A stretch of DNA of 64,000 nt from Anopheles merus (taxonomy: Eukaryota; Arthropoda; Insecta; Diptera; Culicidae), in contig NC_054082.1 in the NCBI RefSeq assembly GCF_017562075.2, positions 49,656,037 to 49,720,036 of the forward strand, read 5' to 3'. Of this stretch, positions 29,101 to 41,100 are shown piece after piece. Every line of letters begins with the position of its first letter. Within the stretch, counting starts at the first letter, position 1. The position numbers and the translations under genes are program-made. Below the pieces are notes generated by a model that saw only the letters and a list, made by a program, of their open reading frames with translations, was not told the origin of the DNA and ran no database searches.

Positions 29101-32100
29101 CTCCCCAGCATGCATCCAGCATCCTTTCGGGTGGAAGGTTTTTGGTGAGCTGGATTGTGAATCAATATGGAACACGCAAAGCGCAAACGAGTACAAATCA
29201 GACAGCACTGATCAGACTCTCGGGCAAGGAGTGGAGTGCAGGGAGGGTTTGGAAGGGTTGGCTGCCATTGTGTGATGGTGGTTTTGCTACCTTTCCGCCC
29301 TGCTGCTCCGGTTGGCATGCCAACATTCGTACAAGCAGCGCTTTCGGGACGTGTGTTTCGATTTAATTAAAAATCCCATCGCCCGGTGCGCAAAACCGGG
29401 CCAACATTTGAATGAATCGAAGCGACGGTTTGACTGTTTTTTTTTCATTGCTCTTCTCCCTTTGATAAACATCACTCACCCGGTGGAGTAACCCTCCTCC
29501 TGCGTGGTGGAATTGAGCAGCAGCCGCGGGTGGAGTTGACGTGATTGACGTGTGAGATATTGATTTTGAAAACCCTATAATTGGTCGCTTCTCATACGAG
29601 CCTGCAGGCGGATCTGCGCGTTTCGGATTGAGTGCTTTAATTTTCTTGGTGCGTTTCTTAACCTCCGTCTACAATACAAGCAAACCTCTATCCCCCCTCG
29701 AGTGTGCAACGCCCACCAAACGCTACCAAAGCTGCCGCCGCCGCCGCTAGCGCGTAGGTTCGCTTCAGATGTTTAGATGTTATGTGTGTACCATTTCTCT
29801 TGTCGGTGCGTTTGGCCGATGTTTAGGGAAAAAACAACCTCTCCCCCGGCTCCGAGAACCACCGCTGATTGACAGCTGTCACTTCGAACAATCGCTAACT
29901 TAATCATAACCGTCAAAAGTTTCCAATTAAAATCGGTACTGCAACGGACGGCGGTTGCGAAGAAATTGCATCTGGCCGCATTGGAAAGGTGCTGCAGTTT
30001 TTCCGGATTGGGAAAGATTTTCACTCGGCTTGCGTGTAACCTTTTCCCTGCACCCGTACAGCCAACTTCAATTATCGCCCGATCGTTCGGACTGACAATG
30101 CACCAAGCGTGTGTAGATCGATTGAAATCGGCTGCAGTGAGTGTAATTTATTGGACCCGAGCATGATTGTGGTTTCAATTTCTCTCTCTCTCCCTCACTC
30201 TGGAACACAGATAAGAGTAGGCAAGATAAGAAGCGGCTCGTTTTTCAATCATCGCTATTCCCTTCGGAACGATTTACGCGGGCAATGTGAAGCATTCGAC
30301 AGCATTCGGAAGTTTCGCGCAAGCGCCGTCCCGTCCCAGTACAGCGCACATTATCATTTCCACTCCGTCTACCGAATGCCATCACACAATCCCCGGTGGT
30401 GTAATGCGATATCGTCTGACGGCTGGGTAGTTGAATGCGTTCAAAATGGGTCCACTATCACCGCCGTCATGACGGGGAGGGAGGAAATCGAACTCGCATA
30501 CACACTCACAATATCTAGAGATTCATCTTTAATTTATGTGTATGAGGAGTATCTTCCCGGTGGGCCGGTGCAGGTTTTGCACACACATTCCGCACTTGCG
30601 CGCGCGCGGAAGGTACGAGGAAATGCAATTAAACATTGCACCGTGCGATGTGATAAAATTATGCTTTTGCCGAGTTTGCCGAGCGTTCGCTGGCGCGGCG
30701 ACCAGACGGCGCGCTTGCGCTGGCGACGCGAGCCACCTGTCCCCGTGTCGAGTAGTCTGGCAGTACAAAACAGATCGGCTACTATCGGTGTGTGCATCGG
30801 TTTGGACAGTCTCTACGCGGACTGGAGTGTATTACAATTATGCTGCCCGGACCGGGCTCCGATCGACCACGTCCTGAAACCCCCCGTCCCCCGGATCGTT
30901 TGTCCGTACGTGCAAACGGCGGCACAGAGCCGAGCGTTTCCTGTTACATATTTGTCCGCGCGTTGGTTTGCGACCGGGCAGGGTCTTTTTTGCGATTTTT
31001 GTGGTGTGGAGCAATGGCGAGATATAAATTTACACCGATATCGTCCTTTCACGTGTCGCCACGTTAACACATCACACACACACACGCGCGCAGCATAGGC
31101 TACAACGACGCGCTCGTATCGCGCACCGCAAATCGATAATGCCAAGCAATCTGATAACCGTTTCGTTTCGGGATTGTTTTGCCGTTGAAAAGTGGCAAAA
31201 AATAAACGAATCGTTAACCAACACACAAAAGCCGCGGCCGATTGCAACACGATCGAAAAACGCGACCCCCGCGCTACACAACCCGCCCCATCCAGCCATT
31301 CTGCAAGAGGCCATTCCCGGGGTGACCCCGCGTGTTCAACCCGGTCATCCGGAGGGTGTAAATCTGTGTCCCGGGTTTTGTTGGTTCACTTGCGCTGTGT
31401 GAGAGCGACGTGTGCACACACCCCCAGCGGGGAAAATCGTGCGTGGAGACGTTGCCCCTCGGCGGGGGGGCATCTCCCCGAGGACGACGGCACCCGGCCT
31501 GCCCCCGGCGAGTGTGTACCCTGGGCGAAGGTTATTTCATACATTTATAAAATATCGATTTCGTTTCCGCTGCGATGCGCATTGCGCATCGATCGGATGA
31601 TTTATCCACGCCGCGCGATGCCTATTGCCGCCGATGTTGCTCCTGCTGCTGCTGCCGATGGAGTTCGAGTGCAGAGTCCGGGCTCAGGCCGGTTTGTACA
31701 AGATCGCAGGATCGCTTCCCCCCTCTCTGTTCTGCTTCATCTTACGGGAGTTGCGCCCGCTCCCCGCCCGCTTCCGTCTGCCATTTTCAATTGCTTTTTG
31801 TTCCATTTATAAAATCATAAATAATGGACGATACAATGAAATGGTAATAACATTTACTCTTCCCGTGCTGTGGTTTCGGGCCCTGGTCATCTGGGAAGAA
31901 ATGATCCTTTTTCATGTCGGCGTCGAACAGGCAACAGGCGGAGAAAGGGGGAAGATCGCACAACAGCGGAAATCACGCCGGACCTCGCGTCGATGCTCGC
32001 GCAGTGAAGATATTGGATAATAACATTGATAGATCTAATAATCCAGTCCCGCTTCGCTTCGGCCGCGTGGTCGTGAAGGAGTTTTGGTCCGTTTTTTTAT

Positions 32101-35100
32101 CCGCTTCGCTAACCAGGCGCACCACGACGACAGTTACCGCGGTGCAACGAGTTTTTCGTGAGACTATCCGCGGCCGATGCGACGAACGCTGCGCGGATGC
32201 GCTTTCATATTTCATATCGGAATCGTTTAAACGCGGAGAAAGCTTAAACTAGGAGGTAAATTACACGCCCATTATTAGAATCGCTTGGAGAAGAGAAGAA
32301 GGTTCTGGGTGCTGTTCTGCTTTGTTTGGGAAAATGAATAAAAAATCAAACTGAACTGATTGTTCCACACAAATGTGATTGTTCATGGAATGGTAATTGC
32401 TCCCAATCCCCGATAAACGTTTCATTTCATTTTGCTGAAATCGATTACCATCTTCTAAGGTCATTTTTTGGTAACCCATTCCTTCAAACACCACAACGAA
32501 ACACGTCAAAACACCTCCGAGACAGTCGGATTGATAGTGCACGGGACGTGAAAGTGCTCCCCGGAGCCCACGACCGGCACCTCAAATCAATCCGTGTACC
32601 ACATGGCAGCGAGCATCGCTTTACGTGTGTGACCATTACGTATGTGCCCAGAGCGGGTTTTCGAGCGCATAGCGTGGAAAAACGATTTTAGGGGAATGAT
32701 TTCGGAACCGCGCGTCCGGAGATATATTTCAGTTGTGAGGAATTTTAATGAGACGAAATGTTTCGCTTCTTTCGCCCCGTTCGCCAGTGTGTGTATGTGT
32801 GCGTCATCGCTTTTTTAACCATTTTAACCTCTCCCTTGTTGGTTTCTTTCTTCTAAGGCGATTCCGAACGCAGCTCTTTTCGCGTCCACTCTTTCGCACT
32901 GCTTTCGCGTTTTTCGCGATACACGCCACTTTTATCTGCATGAGAATTTTTGGCTTTTTGTCGATTTATTTTTCAGCACCATCACCACCACACCATCGCC
33001 CAACCAGCGGTCAGCCATGAGAGTTTGGTGTTTGGTTCTTTCCTGCATTAGCAGCGATGCAACAACAACAAAAACCCGACACAAACACACTTACATACAC
33101 AATCTTGTGCTCTCTTCTTCCGTGCCCAGGTCACAGTCCAACACAGTCGATGGGCAGCAAATCAATCGCCACATTCCCCGGCCACACTGTCAAGAACAGA
33201 AGGAAGCCTGCTTGTTAAAGTTTGCTCGGGTTTTTTTGAGTGTTGAATTAATCTGTAAAAAAAACCCCATCAAACCCAAGCACATAGACATACCGATTCC
33301 CTTTCGATTTTCGTCCGTCTGGGCACAGGTGATCGAAAGGATAAGGCGAAAATGCAAGTCAAACTCCAAATTGCACAGTTTGAGGCTGTTGCAGAGGAGG
33401 AAGCAGGTCCGAAAAGCAACAGCCCCGAACGCACTGTGACTGTTCAAGAAGTGTGTGCTTGGCGGAAGTATATAAATATTTATTGCCAAAGCGAGTCGAT
33501 TTTCTCACCGAAAGGGAAACCACTGTAGCACCACACACACACACACACATACACTGGAAGCAGTGGTGAGCAGTTGTTCCAACCCATTATATGGTAATGA
33601 GATTGCCAGTACGGCAAATACGGCAGGTAATAAAACGATTCGCTCCAAAATAAACACCCTCCACGCGATCGGTGGTGCATTGTGGTGCATCTTTATTTTG
33701 CTTGCGCACGTTCCCGGTGGCATGGTGGCGATGGTGGACAAGGAGGCCCCGGACGATCTTCCCGCCCGGGAGTGGAAAACCATATAAAACACTTATTAAA
33801 ATCCATTTGCCGGAATCGTTTCTTTATTGTTTGCCGGTTCTGTTTCGGGGTGTCCCGACGGGGTAGGCCGGGGTGCACTACATGAGATATTGCCCAAATT
33901 AGGGAATCGAATTGAATTGTTACACACTGACAGTAATTTGTGTGCGCTGGGTGATGTGTGAACTCTTGTCCGGACAGTTTCGAGCTCGCGTTGCCTTTCG
34001 AGCTTTGATGAATGTTTGATCGACGCTCATTATCGATTGAATGACGGGCCGAAAACCATCCCCCCTCTCGGAATCAGCGATGATTGCATCCTGCATCGCA
34101 GCGGGAATGGGAGGATACATTTGTATACAAACGAGTTTCAAAACTCAAACCACGCATGACGCACTCGAAAAAGATGCCACTCTTCATTAGTCAGCCGAAA
34201 ACGGAAGCTTGCGTACTGCCGAAGGGCACGAAAGACGAGCAACCGCAAACGGTACATGCTTGAAGGGATAGGCGAAACAAAAAAAAAAGAAGCTATTTCC
34301 TCCCGAGCGATGCTGCGTTCTGCTGGTAATGATGTGGCAAATGCTTATCGAAACTGCTGTATCGCGACTTCCCTGGTAATAAATTCCCGCAACTTTCCGG
34401 CTTCGCTTTCGGCCGATCGAAAGGATATGCTTAATAGAAATATCTTGTCAGAGGCTTGTTTGCGGACACGGGCTCGCAACAGGGGTAGCAGGGTTTGGGG
34501 TGGTTTGGTTCGCAAAACCTATCTCCGATCAAGCAGCGCCTGGTGGAGGAACTAGGCAAATGGGCAACCCATTTTTATGTGTGTGTGTATACGAGTGCCC
34601 GCGTGCACATGTTTTCAATGTCGAGCTGTGGCAGACGAGCGCCACACTAGAGTCGCTCCGTTAGCAGCAAGCATTTAATTAACCAACCGGGAAACACTGC
34701 AGCACAGGGTCTAGTGCAGCGAGCTAAGGTAGTTGGCTTTTTTTGTGTGTGTTTGTGTATATTATTTGCTTTTGTTGTGCCAGCACGTGAAGAGGAAATT
34801 GAGATGTCGACGCGACGATGGTATAATAGAAAATTTTGCACAAAAACAATCTTCCACCCCGGCAACGGTTCAACACAATCGATCGATCTAGATTCGACGC
34901 GCGATGGGAAGGCATAGAGGCTGGGGACGCGATGCTGGAGATACTGATCATCGCTGCATTGAACTTTTTTTTTCTAGCATCGCTCGTGTCGCTTAAGGGC
35001 AGAAGTGTACAGCAAAATGTTGAGAAGTATTTAGCCGGTCGTTTATCGTTAGTAATTTTGTGCCGAGCTGCACCGGGAATGCTATGCAGCCGCCAGGGAA

Positions 35101-38100
35101 AGAATAAAATTATGTCCCTCCCCCGGAATGGGGCTGCTGCTGGGGATGATGATAGTTGCTTCGATAGCTTCCAAGCACGGTCGACTGTGGGTCGATACGT
35201 GTAAGAAAGCTGTATTGTGTGTTTTTTTATCTTTCTAATTACAGCACCCAACGTAACGTTTGGTTAGCACGCTGTGGGCGCCGTTATTGTTCCGTTAAAT
35301 GGGCACAAGCTCAATTTAGTCCTATCCGCCGTTTAGCCGATCGCGCATAAATCATGCAACTTTTGTCAGCACAAAAACAGCAGCAGCAGCAGTTACTAAA
35401 ACTGGAGAGAAAAAATGAGTCCAACCCATCTGGTGCAGGGTGGCTTCAGATATCAAACAGTCCGGCACATTCAATGCTGCTTTTGTTGCAACATAGACAA
35501 CAGCGAGTGTACGGACAAAAAAATGAAACAAGCGAAACGAATTGAAGCATAAAATATAGTTGCACAAAATGCGCCATACTCGATGCCTTCGCGGGGCAGG
35601 AGCAGCTTTTTTTGTTGTTGTCTGCTCGTCTTTCTGACGCTGCTATCAAGGCGTGTAGCGGGTGTAGGTGCTGCATCTGATGACCGTGCAAAGCACTACC
35701 CTTTCCTCCCGCTAGTGCTTCTGTTGTTTGCTAATGCCATTTTGTGCCCATGATGAGAACGGGGTCCAACCGGGCTCCAGGTTTGACGAGCTGGCTAGGG
35801 TTAGAGAGCGTAAGCAGGAAGAAAAAAGCGGGAGTACGAGAGCCGGATAAATTAGTTAGCCAGTCGATCAACGTTTTTCTTTCGCCGCTATCTTCCTGCT
35901 ACTCAGTAGGACTGCGAGATGCCTTTGAGTCGCTGCCCATTGGTCGCTCGAGTCATCGGTCACAGAATGGCACCAAACCAAGTGCGCGCGCACTCTCCTT
36001 CTGTCGATTGGGATTTTGCCCTTTCGTTGCTCGTTGCAGAGTGCTGTCGAGCGATGGCAAGCAAGAGGGGATGGTGTTCGTTTTAATTTTACGCCCCACC
36101 GAACTGACCAACAAACAGTCCGGCCGAGTGTGTCGGGAGAAATTAATAAAAGCGATCGCGGTGTACCAATGTTTTGCCTCCCGGTGGCAAACGGAACGGT
36201 ATGAAGCCGTGTTCGTGTTTTGGATAGATAGTGGACACAACAGAACCGCCAACGATGATGATGATGATGATGACGACGATGATAATGAGCATCGATGACG
36301 ACGAACCAAGGCGAGTTGATCGAGCAAAACTGATTACAGTTTTCGTGCTTCATGAAATGTTACGCGAAGCGGAGCGTTTTCATTGGCGAAACGCTTGATG
36401 CAACTGCATTTGGGAGAAGCTGTAAAAGCATCGTGATTTACTTCATTTTATTTTACTCCATGCGAACCTTGTTATGTGGATAGAAAATACAAATCATGCA
36501 ACAGTTTTTAATCGAAGCCTCGTTGCATTATTCAGAGTAACATTTTCTGATCACTTTACTCGAGCGGAGCAGCGTTACTATTTAGTTCTGTGTAGAAAAT
36601 GGCTAGCGTTTGCATTAGGCAGAATGAAAATGGAACATAAATCTCCGTCTGCCGGAAGAAAATTCTTCGCTTCAATTTAAATTGACCCGTTTTGTGGTGT
36701 CAGTTCACTCGTTCGTCTGAAGGTGTCCTGTGTGTGTAAGTGTGTGCTGTGCCCGAATAAAGAAGAAGAGAGCTGGAAAAAACAGGCACACACCAAAACG
36801 CTCTGCTTGCACAACGAAACCTCGCCAGCAGCATCAATCACGGTCCATATTCATCGCAACGCCACACAGGAGCTGCTCCAGCGGGACGATCCCGCAATGC
36901 CGTCCGCGATCGTAGTCCGGTCTGGGTGAGTCCACCGCTAACGTGTCGTAAGTACAAGCCATCTAATTTGAATTCAATCGAATTCCAATCCAAAATCAAG
37001 CAATAGTGCCACCGAAAAAGGGCAAATGAAAAATTTGAATTGAATTCCGCGTTGGCCCGCGTTTGGCAAGTGATCCTGCATAAACTAGCACGGATCGATC
37101 TGGATAGACAGTTGGGATCTGTTTTTTTCCCAGTTCATCCCTTCTTTTCTCAGCTATTTTGCAGATATTGTAACCGTATTTGTGTGTGTGTGTGTGCGTG
37201 GAGATCACTGAAGTATGCTGATTAACTCGAGCAGAAGGCTGTCTGTTGGGCTGGGGGAAAAAAAACTATCTCCCTTCACCTTCCCCTTTGACAGGACGGG
37301 GCAGATTTGAAGGCTGTGCAGCAGTGAGTACGGCACAGATACAGTGCAGAATTTATGGCTCGGTGCTGGGTATCTCCTGCGCACTGGGGAGATGATTGAG
37401 ACGGTTCGATTGCGAATGGCGGGAAAATATAGGCAGATCTTTAATCTACTTCCAATCCGTGCACCGATGCATACCGTTGCATGCATGAACTGTACACCAT
37501 GTGTGTGTGTGTGCACATTTATGCTGCAGCGGTTTGTGTGCGAGCTCGTGTGTGAGCTATCCTTCGCAACCAGACAGTTACAGGGAGTGCTCGGGCAGCG
37601 ACGCGATCGCGATCGGTTCGTACCGCCAAGTCCGTCAAGTCAGCGGTGAAACGAGTCAATTTTAATGCACTGCGATCGTTTCGGTTGCACCGCAGTCAGA
37701 AGAATCGCACCGAAAAAGGTTAAAACGAGCACGGTTTCGCGCACAGTGCAGAGGGTGCGAGAAAAATGTCTGCTAAACTGGTAAATTAACAATGCTGTAC
37801 ATGGGCTGTGCGATGCTTGGCTTATTGGAGGAGAGGAGAAAACCCGTGTACGCTCACACTGCACTACTACTGTGTCTCGGTGTAAGCGAGACCCATCTAG
37901 GACGAACGATTATGATTAATGTTGACAAAGTATGCAAGATATTTTCATTATCGTTATTGAGTGTTTCATAAATGGTACTGGTCGGGACGGCGATCGTGCC
38001 GCTGCAAATCTGCATGGTTGGCCGGTCGATCGGTAACTTGACTCGCCAGACAGTGGCGAAGGGAATCGAAACGTAATAGTGGTTTTTGCAAACGTGAAAC

Positions 38101-41100
38101 AAGCATGGGTGGTCGTTTGAGTGTGCACGAGAGATACGCCAAGCCATTACGATGTGGAGAAGTGTGGGATTTGTAATTTGTCGAAGTTAAAATGGAGGGA
38201 GAAAAGGTTCTGTTCTCCTGTGTGTAACTATGCGCAGACTGCCTTTTGTGGTTGCGTTTCGAGTGGAAAACCTTCACGTTTGCATTAAACACACACACTT
38301 CTAAAGCACGGTGTGTAAAAAAAAGTCGATAAAAGGGAGAGAAATGTAAGCCATACATTTACATCGAATGAAGTGTCTGCGATACTTAAAACCATCTTAT
38401 CGCTTCTTTCCTCTGATTAATCTGACTCAGTCGCGGGATTGCGCGTTCGTTCATGCGAGTCCATTATCAAACTTCGATACTGCCAATTGCATGTAGCTTC
38501 GAATAGTGGGTTAAATGCTTGCGTTCTTGTTGTACGAAGCGACCGGTTCGAAATTTACATTCCGCCGACATGCGATGCGAGACCAAATAATAACAAGCAA
38601 AGAGGTAATTATCAGAAACATCGATCTCGAGCATACAGGTGAACGGGAGAATAAAGATTCGAGCACCACCGAAAACGAAACCTTCGAAACATTTCGCGAG
38701 CAATGCGAAACAAATGACTTCAACGCACGCAGTACGTAGGGAAAGCGACGAACCCTCTCTATGTGTGGTGGATCCCTTTTTTGGTTCGACATTCGAAGAC
38801 AGTATACATCGCGATGGCATGAAAAAAAAGTAGATGACTCACCGTCCAGCGAAAGGTGAAGGGTAATGTGATGCCACCGACTTCCGGATCGGTCAGGACG
38901 AAGCTCGACCCACCCAGCACCGGCGTGCTGGCGTTACCGAACGCACAGCCGTAAAGGCCGGACGGTTGCGGTTCCACGGCTACGGCCGGCTGTTTCAGTT
39001 GCTGCTGCTGCTGTACGCTTGAGGTCGTTCCCTGGTACTCCTTCAGGCACAAGCTGAACGCTGTCGCACATGCCGGACATCCTATTTGTGTGTAAATGAG
39101 TGTGTGTGTGTGCGTGTAAAGATAAAGCAGATCGCAAAGAGAACAATTGTTAGTGGTGGCGGGTAGATAAATCACGCTCATTTGGGCAGCACGGTGGAAA
39201 CCGCAAAACCACGAACGAGTTGAGTTACCTGTCGTTTGGGTCTGTCGTTTCTCCGGTGGCAAACCGCAGCAGTATCCTGACAGTAGATGACTGTTGGTGT
39301 TTGAAATCTCCAGTATTTGCAGTTCAAAGAAGCCGGATGACGATACCTGCGGGGAAGGAAGCGGAACAAAGAGCGAAAGCATTAGTGAAATGTGAGCAAT
39401 CAAAATGTGTGTATGTGTATGTGTCTGTGTTTGTTTACAGCAACAATAAATGTATGCACGCCCGGAAAATGTGGGCCGAATTGTGTACTGCGAAGGATGA
39501 GATTGTGTCGATAGTAAAACCGTTAAATGATCGCTAATAAAACATTCAATAAGAAAGCCAAACGAGGGGCGAACGGTTCCCTCCATCCTTATGGCCAGCT
39601 GTTTGAATGTGTGTGAATATGTGTATTTGGGTACCGTTTTTCCCACTGCTGCCCGCTCACAACGGGACATTTAAAAATGACATTAACTTTATTTTCTCTC
39701 GTCGCGTTTCTCGCGCTGTGATTTCAGAGTCGATGGCGATCTCTCGTGCACACGCGTAGCGTGTATGTATCGTGATTATTAATGAACGATCGTAATGATC
39801 CGTATCTGCATGGTTTCCCTTCTTTTCCATCCATCCTAGCGGTAATGGATCACGGTTCGATAAATACGGAGCCGGCTCGATTTTTGGAGCCCAAGACATC
39901 GAAACCACGCTCCTCTCCGGATGAAATTGGCAACGAAAACCTGCGTTGAAACTCTTCCATGCATGCATGTATGTTACGGCAAACCATCAATTAATTAGCA
40001 AATTAATTACCAATATTAGGCTTAATCAACTTTACGACTCTCCTCAGGCGAGCCTCCGGGCCGCAAGGGGTGGCATGGTCGGCTGAAATCGATCCTTGAA
40101 ACTGAAAGCTACGATCATTGGAAAATGAACGCCCAGTATAGAAGCTCACACTCGACCTGACCGGATGGATCATGTCGAGCAGCGGCCAGAAAAAAGTCCC
40201 CCCCATCGCTGTCCTCGGGCGCCATAATTAGTGTGTTTACGCTTCAGCTTAAGGAAAGGTTGGCAGAAGCACACCCTGACAGCTCAACTGTCAAGGTAGC
40301 GGAACTGTGTTGGCCAAACCAACTCGGTACGTTTCGGTGAAGCACGGTGATGACTTCATTGTGGGAGCAAATAGCGCACAAGATGCACCATTTTGCGCAT
40401 TCATTACCGATGATTTCGACCGTTGTTTGTCGCTCAATTGGACCGCATTTGTTAAGGAGCGTCTCGTTACGGCTCTATCCATTATTTTAACCGTCCGAAA
40501 TGATGGCCCCGATGTCGGTACGCCACAGCAGTTGGTCCGTCGCTTGCGGTAAGGTTTTGCGTGTAAACTTTTTGTTTCTTCTTTGCCACACACAAAACGA
40601 TGAGAAAAAAGTCACTGGCGCGGTTTTGAGCATTTCAGAGGTTGCGAGCGCACGGGAGGCTAGTATTTGTTCACTCGCGTGGAAACAAAATAGACGTTTC
40701 GATGACATGAAGCAGAGATTTTCGGCTGAGGTAGCGAGCTGTTCATCATGCAATCGGAATGTAACGATTTGAAGCCCCCATTCTGTTAACCCGAAGGCCA
40801 AGCGGGTTGTCTTTGGTTGCTATCGTTCTCATGGATAATATTTTACCGAGGACAAGCTGGTTGAACTGGAAAAAGATTATGGCTAGAAATGCTGATAGAA
40901 AAATAGCAGAAAAGCTGTGGTTACAAAATCAACAAAATAGTGATTATTTATTGCACGCACACGCATTCAAATAATAAGACCGCTTGAAGAAGACATTGTT
41001 CCCGGGAGATAGCAGACCACTTACACAGATTGACCGAAATTAATCGCTCACCAGAGAGTGTGTGTAAGTGGCATAAACATGAGTATCCCAAATGTGTCGC

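Larger units (their letters stand above)
13190..38842 (-). other. Ser: Serrate intron 3 (giant)
   Basis: This 25.7-kb phase-0 intron runs GTGAGT to TTTCAG and interrupts the C2-like module. No nested gene is recognisable. The longest open frame (30109-31098, plus strand, 329 codons) has no family features and its ends are translated from microsatellite-like DNA. The intron carries several GAT/GAC-type trinucleotide tracts, short hairpins at 14325-14344, 20678-20709 and 31573-31591, and GA tracts near 29.0 kb. In Drosophila the large Ser non-coding regions hold tissue enhancers. A regulatory role here is inference. Confidence 0.85.

Noticed and set aside
28631..29275. 214-codon plus-strand open frame
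   Set aside because: It spans GAC and GA microsatellites (DDDVDG and RERKRER-type runs) and shows no domain. Most likely non-coding.
38759..39670. A single 303-codon minus-strand frame reading straight through exon 2, intron 2 and exon 3
   Set aside because: The intron part translates as low-complexity His/Thr repeats and breaks the MNNL homology. Clean GT-AG sites at 39228 and 39082 restore it, so two exons are called instead.
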